NCBI GenBank assembly: GCA_947493705.1
Contig: CANLSH010000010.1
Location: 1-64,000 of the forward strand
Reading direction: 5' to 3'
From: an uncultured Arachnia sp.
GTDB lineage: Bacteria; Actinomycetota; Actinomycetes; Propionibacteriales; Propionibacteriaceae
DNA length: 64,000 nucleotides
Under the pieces are notes generated by a model. It made no database searches. It saw only the letters and a program-made list of their open reading frames with translations, and was not told where the DNA came from. Below, piece after piece: positions 8,276 through 16,659 of this stretch (position 1 is the first letter of the stretch; each line of letters opens with the position of its first letter). Both the position numbers and the translations under genes were made by a program.

Positions 8276-8599
8276 ATGCGCACCTACGACGAACCCATCT
8301 GCGTCCTCTTCAGTGATCGCCCCCAGCAGTTCATCTGGCGCGACCGTCTTCTGCTCGTCAAGGAGATCCAGGGCAGGTGGAGCACGTCAACGGCGTGGTG
8401 GGAATCGTCGCGAGTCTCGGCAGCACGCGGCGACGTGGCGACGCCCACGGCAACAACCGACACCACGGCAACCACCGACCTGCTGGAGGAAGTGGAGGTG
8501 TGGCGTGTCGAGGCAGGCAATGGCATGCAGCGGGGCGTCTATGAACTGGCCCGCTGCGTTGGCCAGGACGACTGGGTGCTCCAGGCAGTGTGCGACTGA
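8276..8599 (+). CDS. DUF6504 family protein, first gene of the SOS operon
   Basis: The ATG at 8276 follows GGGAGG (8264-8269) with 6-bp spacing and gives a 107-residue protein beginning MRTYDEPICVLF and containing PQQFIWRDRLLLV. This matches the small actinobacterial DUF6504 family found beside dnaE2/dinB genes. The middle (about residues 43-70) is a low-complexity Thr/Ala stretch. In-frame starts at 8234 and 8111 exist, but the added N-terminus is Pro/Arg-rich and derives from the hairpin. Its function is unknown; the LexA box and position point to a DNA damage role. The stop shares one base with the next ATG. Confidence 0.8.
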   Translation: MRTYDEPICVLFSDRPQQFIWRDRLLLVKEIQGRWSTSTAWWESSRVSAARGDVATPTATTDTTATTDLLEEVEVWRVEAGNGMQRGVYELARCVGQDDWVLQAVCD

Positions 8600-8949
8600 T
8601 GACTGTCCCCACCCCTCAGAATTTGGCCACCATCGGCTGCATCGAACATCCGGCTGATCGTTATGTGGCCGCCCACAAGGGCGCCGAGGAATTGGCGCTG
8701 GTGGTGATTGCGGCAACACCGGGGCGCGTCCGTGGCCGCCATGACGTCTGGGAACTGCTGGCGCGCCGCGCTCCGCACCTGGCGGAGTGGGCCGCCTTCT
8801 TCGGTTATCTCTCCACCCGTGTGCAGGTGGTGGCGGCGGGGGAGCGGGCCATCGTCGCCGAACGCGAGGCCGATGATCTCGTGCGAGATCTGGAACGCTT
8901 CACCACCGACGTCGCCCGCAGAATGCGGTTCCGGAGGACAGTCTCGTGA
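8599..8949 (+). CDS. SAV_6107-type HEPN domain protein
   Basis: This small alpha-helical protein of 116 residues contains a core WELLARRAPHLAEWAAFFGYLS typical of the SAV_6107 HEPN family often next to dnaE2 in actinobacteria. HEPN domains can be RNases with an R-x4-6-H motif. Here R43-VRGR-H48 has that spacing, but I cannot tell whether it is the catalytic pair. It starts at the ATG that shares one base with the preceding TGA and overlaps dnaE2 by 4 bp (GTGA), so translation of the three genes is probably coupled. The LexA-controlled context suggests a role in the damage response; this is inference. Confidence 0.75.
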   Translation: MTVPTPQNLATIGCIEHPADRYVAAHKGAEELALVVIAATPGRVRGRHDVWELLARRAPHLAEWAAFFGYLSTRVQVVAAGERAIVAEREADDLVRDLERFTTDVARRMRFRRTVS

Positions 8950-11900
8950 CCGAGCAGTTCACCCACCTGCGGGTGGCCTCCGGATATTCCTTCCAGTACG
9001 GCGCCTCCCACCCCAGTGCGTTGGTGGCGACAGCTGCAGACCTGGGTATGGACACGCTTGCGCTGACCGATCGGGGCGGGCTGTACGGGGCCGTCCGGTT
9101 TGCCAAAGCCTGCTTGAAAGCTGGCATCGCGCCGGTGGTGGGGGTGGATCTGGCACTGGGGAACGGGGAACTGCCGACGCGACGCCCCACCGCCGCCAGG
9201 GGTGGCCAGTTGCGCGATCTTCGTCTGCCGCGGGTGGTGGTGACCGCCACTTCGCGCGCCGGCTGGGCCACGTTGTGCTCGCTGATCACCGCCACCCACC
9301 TCAGTGGCGAACGGGGCAACCCTGTAGTGACACCGGAGATGGTGTTCCAGCACTGCGTGGGCCGCGACGTGGTGGTCACTCTCGGCGCCGATTCCGACGT
9401 TGGGAACCTGCTGGCTGGCAGCGGAATCTCCGACGCGCACCGCCGGTTGGCGCTGTGGCACGAGCAACTGGGCCATCAGCTGGTGCTGGCTGCCACCAAC
9501 CATCATGTGGGTGGCCGGGGCGCCACCTCCGCACACCATGCTGCGGGCATCCTGCGGCTGGCCTCGGAGACCGGTCTGCGTTCAGTGCTGACCAACATGG
9601 TGCGGATGGCGCGACGTGAACAGGCGCCCACCGTCGACGTCCTCGACGCCACCCGACGACTGGTTCCACTGGATCTCCGCAACATCGACCGACGCAACGC
9701 CGAGGGGCACCTCAAGGGCACGGCTGCGATGGTGTTTGCCGCGGAGGAGGCGGCGGGGTTGGCGGGCGAGGACCCGCACGAACTGCTGCGTCGTACCCGG
9801 GAACTGGCGCTGGAATGCAGGCTGGACCCCATCGCCGACATTGGGCTGGGCGAAATCCGGCTGCCGGAGTTCGAGACGCTCGGCACCACCCCGCAACAGG
9901 CGCCCGCCGTCCTGCGCGCCCGCTGCGAGGCAGGCCTGACCGCCCGCTACTCCACGCCCGGAAATGAGATCCGCAACCGGCTCGAGGATGAACTGGCCGT
10001 CATTGGCAAACTTGGATTCGAGTCCTACTTCCTGACCGTCGCCGACGTGGTGCAACTCATCCGTGACCTCGGTATTCGCTGCGCCGCCCGGGGTTCGGGG
10101 GCGGGCAGCCTCGTGAACTACGCGCTCGGCATCTCCGGCGTGGACCCCATGGCACATGGCTTACTCATGGAAAGGTTCCTCTCCCCGCTGCGGCATGCGC
10201 TGCCGGACATCGACCTCGATGTGGAATCTCATCGCCGCACCGAAATTTATGAAAAAGTCCTGGAAACCTTCGGCGGTCAACGAGTCTCCTGCGTGGCGAT
10301 GCTGGAGACCTACCGTGTGCGCCACGCCGTCCGCGACGTCGGTGCAGCACTCAGCCTGCCCCCCGCCGAGGTGGACGCCATGGCCAAGGCGTTCCCCCAC
10401 GTGCGGGCGCGCGACGCGAAGGCAGCACTGCGCGACCTGCCGGAACTGAGAGCCGCTGGCCTCGGCGAGCAGCGGCTGGAAGTGCTCTTCAACCTGGTGG
10501 AATCGCTTGACGGCCTGCCCCGCCACATCGCCCTGCACCCGTGCGGCGTACTGCTCAGCGATTCCTCGCTGGGGCAGCGCACCCCCATGGAGGCCAGCTT
10601 CGGCGGGTTCCCCATGAGCCAGTTCGACAAGGATGACGTGGAGGATCTCGGTCTGCTGAAACTCGACGTGCTGGGTATCCGCATGCAGTCCTCCATGGCG
10701 CATGCGCTGGACGAGATCAAGCGGACCCAGCCCCCGGGGCCCACCCCGGACATCGACAACCTGGCACCGTTCGATGACGCGGACACCTACGACATGATCG
10801 CTCACCGCGCCACGCTCGGTTGTTTCCAGATCGAATCACCGGGCCAGCGGGAACTGGTGGGCAAATTCGGTCCCGAAACTTTTCACGACATCATCATCGA
10901 CATTTCCCTGTTCCGCCCCGGACCCGTGAAATCGGACATGGTGACCCCCTTCCTGGAGGCGCGCCAGGGATGGCGCACACCCGAATATCTGCATTCAAGC
11001 TTCATTCCTGCTCTTGAACAGACCGGGGGGGTGGTGGTGTTCCACGAACAGGTCATCATGCTGATCTCCATCGCCACCGGCTGCTCGCTCGCGCAGGGCG
11101 ACGAAGTGCGCCGGGCGCTGGGGGACAAACAGGGGCAGGAGGAGGTCAGGCAGTGGCTGTGGCCGAAAGCCCGGGCGAAGGGCTACAGCGAGCCGATCAT
11201 CGAGGAGCTGTGGCACATCCTGGTGGCCTTCGCCTCCTTCGGATTCTGCAAGGCGCATGCCGCCGCGTTTGCCCTGCCCACCTACCAGTCGGCATGGCTG
11301 AAGCGGCACTATCCGGCGCACTTCATCTCCGGCATCCTGACGCATGATCCCGGCATGTATCCCAAGCGGTTGCTGCTGGAGGAGGCCCGTCGCATGGGCA
11401 TCCGGATCCTCGGTCTGGACGTCAACCACAGCGACGGCACCTACCACGTGGAGAGGGAGAACAGCCAAGAGAAGGCTCTTGACCTGGATGCCACGGCACT
11501 GCCTCCTGCGTGGCGGGAACCGGTGGCCGTGGGTGGCCTGCCCACCATCACGGGCTGGGGCATCCGATTGTCCCTGGCCGATGTGAAGGGCATGGGGGAG
11601 GCGGAGATCGGACGGATCGTCGCAGGCCAGCCCTATGCGTCGCTCAGTGACTTCGTCTCGCGCGCAGGGGTGGATCATCCTGTGGTGGAGCGTCTCGTCC
11701 TGGCTGGCGCCTTCGACCGGCTCTACGCCATCGGACGGCACGCCGCTGTGGCCCGTCATGGTCAGATCACTCGTCGCGACCTGCTTCTCGCGCTGGCGGA
11801 CCTGCATCGCATGCGTCGCGCGGATGAGCGTGCCCGTTCCCGTGCAGGTGGGCGACGCCGAAGCACCACCGTGCTGCAGGGAACCGAGGACCCGGGGGCG

Positions 11901-12821
11901 CTTGCCCGTGCCCAGAACCAGAAGACCCTCGTCCCGATGGGACTGTCGGTACAGGGTGCGTTCGACTTCAGTGACGGTGAGGAGATGGTGGATGTGGTGG
12001 CCACCGGGCTGCCGGAGATGGATGATGACCAGCGGTTGCGCTCGGAGCTGGAAATCCTGGGTCTGGACGCCAGCCAGCACATCATGGAGCGCTACCTGCC
12101 GTTCCTGCGCGCATTTGGGGCCATCAGTTCCCAGCGGTTGCTGCAGCAGCGCAACCGTGCCGAGGTGTTCATCTGTGGGGTGAAGGTTGCCACTCAGACC
12201 CCGCCGGTGCGCTCCGGTAGACGGGTGGTGTTCCTGACCCTGGATGATTCCACGGGGCCGGTGGATACCACGTTCTTCGAGGACGCGCAGGGCCCCTACG
12301 CGTCGACGGTGTTCAACAGTTGGATGCTGATGGTGCGCGGCACCATTCGACGCACCGGCCCCCGCGGCATCTCCATCCGTGCCACCGGTGCCTGGGACCT
12401 CGGTCTGCTTCACGACACATGGCGTGGCGCTCTTGACGCCGGCGCCACCCCTGAGGAGGCACTGACTGCGGTGGGGGAGATTGTCAATGCGAAACCCATC
12501 GGCTTCGGCCCGGTGGGTGAGTGGATCCCGGATGATTGGAGCGAGAAGGGCGAACAGGAACGACGCGATGCCCGGGCTGCCAAGCGTGCGGCCGAGGAAA
12601 ACAACGGGGCCGCAACCGAGGAACCTGCGCCCGAGGGGTTCGAACCACCACCAGATCCGCAGGATCACACGCGGGCAGGCGGGATGGGGCGTCGACGGGT
12701 GCTGGTGCATGCCAGCGGGTTCGAGCAGTCGCCGTATGCCGATATCAAACCGCAGGGCACGAGTGCCGCCGAGGCCCCACGGAAACTGTGGCACTCCAGT
12801 CCGGGAAGTTCGGGGAGGTAG
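8946..12821 (+). CDS. dnaE2: Error-prone DNA polymerase III alpha subunit DnaE2
   Basis: DnaE2 (1291 residues) is a C-family polymerase for damage-induced mutagenesis. The polymerase core carries the aspartates in PDIDLDVE (D423 and D425). Finger and little-finger segments follow, with an OB-fold region at about residues 1080-1150. The C-terminal tail PYADIKP...RKLWHSSPGSSGR is characteristic of actinobacterial DnaE2. The N-terminal PHP domain has lost its ligands: the usual HxH is H7-L-R9, and TDHDG is TDRGG (41-45). No proofreading is therefore expected from it. The GTG start overlaps the HEPN gene. The protein is longer than the roughly 1080 residues of mycobacterial DnaE2, partly from an acidic linker near the C-terminus. 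Confidence 0.95.
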   Translation: MTEQFTHLRVASGYSFQYGASHPSALVATAADLGMDTLALTDRGGLYGAVRFAKACLKAGIAPVVGVDLALGNGELPTRRPTAARGGQLRDLRLPRVVVTATSRAGWATLCSLITATHLSGERGNPVVTPEMVFQHCVGRDVVVTLGADSDVGNLLAGSGISDAHRRLALWHEQLGHQLVLAATNHHVGGRGATSAHHAAGILRLASETGLRSVLTNMVRMARREQAPTVDVLDATRRLVPLDLRNIDRRNAEGHLKGTAAMVFAAEEAAGLAGEDPHELLRRTRELALECRLDPIADIGLGEIRLPEFETLGTTPQQAPAVLRARCEAGLTARYSTPGNEIRNRLEDELAVIGKLGFESYFLTVADVVQLIRDLGIRCAARGSGAGSLVNYALGISGVDPMAHGLLMERFLSPLRHALPDIDLDVESHRRTEIYEKVLETFGGQRVSCVAMLETYRVRHAVRDVGAALSLPPAEVDAMAKAFPHVRARDAKAALRDLPELRAAGLGEQRLEVLFNLVESLDGLPRHIALHPCGVLLSDSSLGQRTPMEASFGGFPMSQFDKDDVEDLGLLKLDVLGIRMQSSMAHALDEIKRTQPPGPTPDIDNLAPFDDADTYDMIAHRATLGCFQIESPGQRELVGKFGPETFHDIIIDISLFRPGPVKSDMVTPFLEARQGWRTPEYLHSSFIPALEQTGGVVVFHEQVIMLISIATGCSLAQGDEVRRALGDKQGQEEVRQWLWPKARAKGYSEPIIEELWHILVAFASFGFCKAHAAAFALPTYQSAWLKRHYPAHFISGILTHDPGMYPKRLLLEEARRMGIRILGLDVNHSDGTYHVERENSQEKALDLDATALPPAWREPVAVGGLPTITGWGIRLSLADVKGMGEAEIGRIVAGQPYASLSDFVSRAGVDHPVVERLVLAGAFDRLYAIGRHAAVARHGQITRRDLLLALADLHRMRRADERARSRAGGRRRSTTVLQGTEDPGALARAQNQKTLVPMGLSVQGAFDFSDGEEMVDVVATGLPEMDDDQRLRSELEILGLDASQHIMERYLPFLRAFGAISSQRLLQQRNRAEVFICGVKVATQTPPVRSGRRVVFLTLDDSTGPVDTTFFEDAQGPYASTVFNSWMLMVRGTIRRTGPRGISIRATGAWDLGLLHDTWRGALDAGATPEEALTAVGEIVNAKPIGFGPVGEWIPDDWSEKGEQERRDARAAKRAAEENNGAATEEPAPEGFEPPPDPQDHTRAGGMGRRRVLVHASGFEQSPYADIKPQGTSAAEAPRKLWHSSPGSSGR

Positions 12822-12832
12822 AGGAGACAACC

Positions 12833-14020
12833 ATGAAGAAGATCCTGCACGTGGACATGGATGCGTTCTACGCCTCCGTGGAAATGGCCCGCGACCCCTC
12901 ACTGAAAAATGTTCCCATGTTCGTGGGGGGCAGTGCCCGCGGTGTGGTGCTCTCGGCCAACTATCCGGCGCGGATCTACGGGATCACCGCAGGTATGCCC
13001 TCCACCAGAGCCAGACGACTGTGCCCGCAGGCAGCGGTGGTGCACCCTGATTTCGATCACTACACCGAGATTTCCAAGGCTGTCTCGGAGGTGTTCGACA
13101 CGCTCACGGACAAAGTGGAGATGGCATCCATCGACGAAGCATTCATCGACCTCACGAGTGCCCTGCGCAGGCTCGGTGGCAATGCGGGCATCGTCGCTGA
13201 GGAGATGCGGGCACAGATCATGGATGAGCAGAAGATCCCGTGCTCCATCGGCATCGGGCCCAGCAAGTTCATCGCCAAGCTGGCCTCCAAGGCGGCGAAG
13301 CCCGATGGGTTGAAGATGGTGGATCCTGATTCCGTGATCTCCTTTCTGCATCCCCTTCCGGTGGATGCCATCTGGGGTGTGGGGGAGGTCACGGCGGAGA
13401 AGCTGCACAGGCTGGGGCTGATGACGGTACGCGACGTCGCAAACACACCCCGCACCACGCTTCAACGGGCACTGGGGGAGGGTCAGGGTGGGATGCTGTT
13501 TGATCTGGCCTGGGGCCAGGATGATCGATCAGTGCTGTCACGGGAGCCTGCTGAGCGCAGCATCGGTTCCCAGGAAACGTTTGGGCGAGACACTGACGAT
13601 GAGGAGGTGGTGGCCACCGAGATCCTGCGGATGGCGGCGCGCACGGCATCCAGGATGCGTGCCCAGTCCATGGTGGGGCGGGTGGTGACGTTGTCAGTGA
13701 GGTTTGCCGATTTCACGACGATCACACGCACTGGCACACTCAGGGCGCCCACGGATCTGACAGGTGACATCCATGCCGAGGCCATGCGGTTGTGGCGCAA
13801 GCTGCACCTGCAACGCGCACGGATCAGACGAGTGGGGGTGAGGGTGGAGAAGCTGGCGGGCAGGGATGACACCTACACACAACCAACACTTGATGAACCG
13901 ACGTGTGGTTGGGAACAGGCAGAGCGCGCGGTGGATCAGGCAGTACTCCGGTTTGGACCCATGGCAGTGCAGCGGGCCCGGCTCACCACGCGAGCTGCAC
14001 GGACACCAGTCAGGACATGA
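12833..14020 (+). CDS. dinB: DNA polymerase IV (Y family)
   Basis: Pol IV (395 residues) performs translesion synthesis. The catalytic carboxylates are intact: D8 and D10 in HVDMDAFYASVE, and D101/E102 in ASIDEAFIDL. The helix-hairpin-helix region (about 175-215) and little finger follow. GAGGAG overlapping the dnaE2 stop gives good spacing to the ATG at 12833. Because the active site is intact, this is DinB and not the inactive ImuB normally paired with DnaE2. Near the C-terminus, TQPTLDEPTCGW stands where related proteins carry a clamp-binding QLxLD-like motif, so clamp contact may be weak. It is last in the SOS operon. Confidence 0.93.
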   Translation: MKKILHVDMDAFYASVEMARDPSLKNVPMFVGGSARGVVLSANYPARIYGITAGMPSTRARRLCPQAAVVHPDFDHYTEISKAVSEVFDTLTDKVEMASIDEAFIDLTSALRRLGGNAGIVAEEMRAQIMDEQKIPCSIGIGPSKFIAKLASKAAKPDGLKMVDPDSVISFLHPLPVDAIWGVGEVTAEKLHRLGLMTVRDVANTPRTTLQRALGEGQGGMLFDLAWGQDDRSVLSREPAERSIGSQETFGRDTDDEEVVATEILRMAARTASRMRAQSMVGRVVTLSVRFADFTTITRTGTLRAPTDLTGDIHAEAMRLWRKLHLQRARIRRVGVRVEKLAGRDDTYTQPTLDEPTCGWEQAERAVDQAVLRFGPMAVQRARLTTRAARTPVRT

Positions 14021-14035
14021 TTGATCAGTGGTTCC

Positions 14036-14425
14036 TCAAAGGTCTTTACCATCCTGGCGCTTGCGCCACTGCTCCTCAAGCCTTTCCATGAAGTCCTGAC
14101 TGGACGGCTTCGGAGGACTCTGTGGTCCGGGGGTGGGAACTCTTGGCTGACCCTCGCCGGTGACGCGCTGCCACGAGCTGACGCCGATGATGGCGGAGGC
14201 GAGCATCAGCACGAACCCGAGGATGCTGACTGCCGGATGGATGGATACGCCCACAACGAGCAACAACAGACCGGCGAGGAAACCGAGTCCGGCGAGCGTG
14301 GCGCGTCGACGATGAATGCGAACGCTTCCCGCTCCGCTCAGCGTCTGGGCGAATTTGGGGTCTTCAGCCATGAGGGACGCCTCGAGCTGTTCCAACAGCT
14401 TGCGTTCCTGATCTGACAGGGCCAT
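14036..14425 (-). CDS. DUF3040 membrane protein
   Basis: The 129-residue protein starts MALSDQERKLLEQLEASL, the diagnostic start of actinobacterial DUF3040 proteins. An amphipathic N-terminal helix is followed by two membrane segments (about residues 42-61 and 65-84) and a Pro-rich, then charged, C-terminus. GAGGGAG gives good spacing to the ATG at 14425, while the ATG at 14431 would be too close. DUF3040 genes commonly lie beside mraZ and moxR in actinobacteria; function unknown. The gene is convergent with dinB, only 15 bp apart. Confidence 0.85.
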   Translation of the reverse strand: MALSDQERKLLEQLEASLMAEDPKFAQTLSGAGSVRIHRRRATLAGLGFLAGLLLLVVGVSIHPAVSILGFVLMLASAIIGVSSWQRVTGEGQPRVPTPGPQSPPKPSSQDFMERLEEQWRKRQDGKDL

Positions 14426-14502
14426 ACCCATCTCCCTCGCCTAGACACGGCTGACTTGGCTCAAGTGTACGTCTCCTGAAGGTCTCACGAAAGCTCTCAT
14501 TC

Positions 14503-16659
14503 TCAACGTGTACGCGGAAACACCAGAGACTGTGGCAGGAGCAGTGCTTTCAACCGTGCGTCGCCGGGTTGGGCAGCCAGAAAATCCTTCCGGAAGGCCC
14601 GTACCTGATGACCGAGTTCCGAGGTGTCGGCGCCTTCTCGCGCGTAGCGTGCGCGCTCAACGGTCTCAGCGACTGCCGCCAACTGGCTGGCCGCAGGTTT
14701 CCGGGCGTTTCCGCCCACCTCAGTCGCAGCCAGGACCGGAGAGGCCGTGCTCCACTTCTGGCCTGTGTCGATGAACAGTGACCGCACCTCACGCCACGCG
14801 TTCTCAGCTGCCGCAGCTGGCTCCTGCCCGGCCCGAAGGCGCCACAGCCTCATCAGAGTCCTGAGCGTGAACGGGAGCGCCACAAGGACACCGACCCCGA
14901 GCAGAAGCAGCCAGCCGACACGGTTGGAGTCATCCATGCTGTTGGACGCCGGGTCAACAGTGGGATCCTCCGTGGGTTCGGCCGGGGGGCTGGAGGGTGG
15001 GGGGCTCGCAGCGTTCGAGTCCGAGGGGGTGACGGACGGCGAGGGCGAAGGGTCCGCTGCGTCCGGATCCGTGTACTCAGGAGGACCAGCGACGGACTTC
15101 GTGGGTTCGAACGGCACCCACCCCAGGCCCTCGAAGTACAGCTCTGGCCAGGAGTGCATGTTGTGGGTCGTCACAACCCATTCATCTCCGATGCGCTCGC
15201 CGGGCGTGAACCCGATCGCCATCCGGGCAGGAATCCCCTCAAGCCGAGCCATCGTGATCATGCCGGCGGCGAAATGGATGCAGTAGCCAGCACGATCCTC
15301 CAGAAGGAAGCTGCTGATGACGTCGATACCCACCTTCTCCGGTGCCTCGAGGCTGTATTCGAACTCTCCCGAACGCAGGAAGCTCTGAATGGCCAGAGCC
15401 TTCTCACCATCGGTGGCGGACTGGGCCGTCACCGAGTCGGTGAGCGCAGGGACAGCATCATCGAGACCCGTGGGAACCGTGAGGGTGTCCTCCCCCGAAG
15501 GCGCTGCCCCGGCTGTGGCGGCCACGATGTCCTCACGTGTCGGATTGGGAACAGTGGAGGTGGCCTCATACTCAAGCCCAGCAGTCTGTTCCACACCGTC
15601 CTGACCCGTGGCGACGATGCTCATGGTGTCGGCCGCATGGGCCCATCTGCCATCAGCATCGAAACTGTCAACCGCGAACGGCACGGGCAGGTACTGCGAC
15701 GGCATCAACATCTGCACCTGTACCTCCACCTCCTCGCCCGGAGCCGTGTAGTCCCCACTCAGGCCAGTGGAGGAAAGACTCATCTCATCCAACTTGGCGC
15801 CTTCGGTCGTCAGGAGATTCAGCGCGACCGTGCGGAGATATACAGGCTCCTCCGAATCGGTGGTGTAGCGCAGGACCACTTCTTCCGATGGACGCTGCAG
15901 GTTCTCGCTCAGAAGTACGGACGGATCGCTCAGTTGGATCGGAGCGTTCCGACCGGCCTGGAGCCATGGCTGCTTGTCCCCGAGAGGAACGAAGGGACTC
16001 AGCAGAGGCGCCAGCAGAGCCGCCACTCCCATCATGGCGACAACCACCACAACCCGTGATGCCTGGAAACGCACTCGTCTCGTCCCAGCGCCCGCGAGAT
16101 GGGTGCTGCTCAGGAGTATCAGCCCATAGCCGGTGACGATGGCGATGAACGCGCTCCACTCCAGTTCCATGGGAAGGGTGACGGCGCCGACTCCGTAGAC
16201 GATGCCAAGCGGTGCCAGAGACCAGGCGGGCTGTTCCAAGGCGTTGACGAGCAGCTCCGTGGCTACCAGCACCAGAGCAAGAATGCACAGCAGCAACCAT
16301 GTGAGGCCCACTTCGCTGGGCAGGGGAGTGGTGCTGTTGCGCACCACGGCTGTCCCCATTCCACCCAGCAGGATGAGCGGCTCATACCAAGAGGATTCCG
16401 GATCCTCAGGTGTGGGAGCCCAACGAAATCCAATCCACAGCAGGAGGGCCGCCATGCCGAGAACTTGGATGGCAGTCGTGACGAGGCGGGGAAGACTCAT
16501 GAGTACGCAGAGGACTCCGAGGATTGCGGAGATACCGAGCAGCGCCGGAAGCCAGGTGAGAACGTCTGCGTTCGCGAACACGGGACGCAGCGTCCATGCG
16601 GCAAGCCCCACAGCGATGGCAATGGCGACAGAGTTCCAGACTGAGTGGTTGAACCTCAT
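14503..16659 (-). CDS. Transglutaminase-like membrane protein (DUF3488/DUF4129 type)
   Basis: This 718-residue membrane protein has a block of about six to seven N-terminal helices (1-230), a large outside region, a transglutaminase-like domain, and one more helix (about 590-610) before a cytoplasmic DUF4129-type tail. The catalytic cysteine is C460 (GYCIHFAAGM) and the histidine H502 (NMHSWPELYF). The third acidic residue appears to be E518 (PFEPT) where Asp is more common. A Pro/Ser-rich linker (about 530-575) precedes the last helix. Its ATG overlaps the DUF58 stop. Such proteins usually travel with MoxR and DUF58 and are thought to act at the cell envelope; the substrate is unknown. Confidence 0.88.
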   Translation of the reverse strand: MRFNHSVWNSVAIAIAVGLAAWTLRPVFANADVLTWLPALLGISAILGVLCVLMSLPRLVTTAIQVLGMAALLLWIGFRWAPTPEDPESSWYEPLILLGGMGTAVVRNSTTPLPSEVGLTWLLLCILALVLVATELLVNALEQPAWSLAPLGIVYGVGAVTLPMELEWSAFIAIVTGYGLILLSSTHLAGAGTRRVRFQASRVVVVVAMMGVAALLAPLLSPFVPLGDKQPWLQAGRNAPIQLSDPSVLLSENLQRPSEEVVLRYTTDSEEPVYLRTVALNLLTTEGAKLDEMSLSSTGLSGDYTAPGEEVEVQVQMLMPSQYLPVPFAVDSFDADGRWAHAADTMSIVATGQDGVEQTAGLEYEATSTVPNPTREDIVAATAGAAPSGEDTLTVPTGLDDAVPALTDSVTAQSATDGEKALAIQSFLRSGEFEYSLEAPEKVGIDVISSFLLEDRAGYCIHFAAGMITMARLEGIPARMAIGFTPGERIGDEWVVTTHNMHSWPELYFEGLGWVPFEPTKSVAGPPEYTDPDAADPSPSPSVTPSDSNAASPPPSSPPAEPTEDPTVDPASNSMDDSNRVGWLLLLGVGVLVALPFTLRTLMRLWRLRAGQEPAAAAENAWREVRSLFIDTGQKWSTASPVLAATEVGGNARKPAASQLAAVAETVERARYAREGADTSELGHQVRAFRKDFLAAQPGDARLKALLLPQSLVFPRTR

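Noticed and set aside
10995-12902. A 635-codon open frame on the minus strand opposite dnaE2
   Set aside because: It is a long antisense shadow of a high-GC coding gene, with no recognisable domain; dnaE2 on the other strand has clear motifs.
12833-14020. Annotation as ImuB
   Set aside because: ImuB lacks the polymerase active site; this protein has all catalytic carboxylates.
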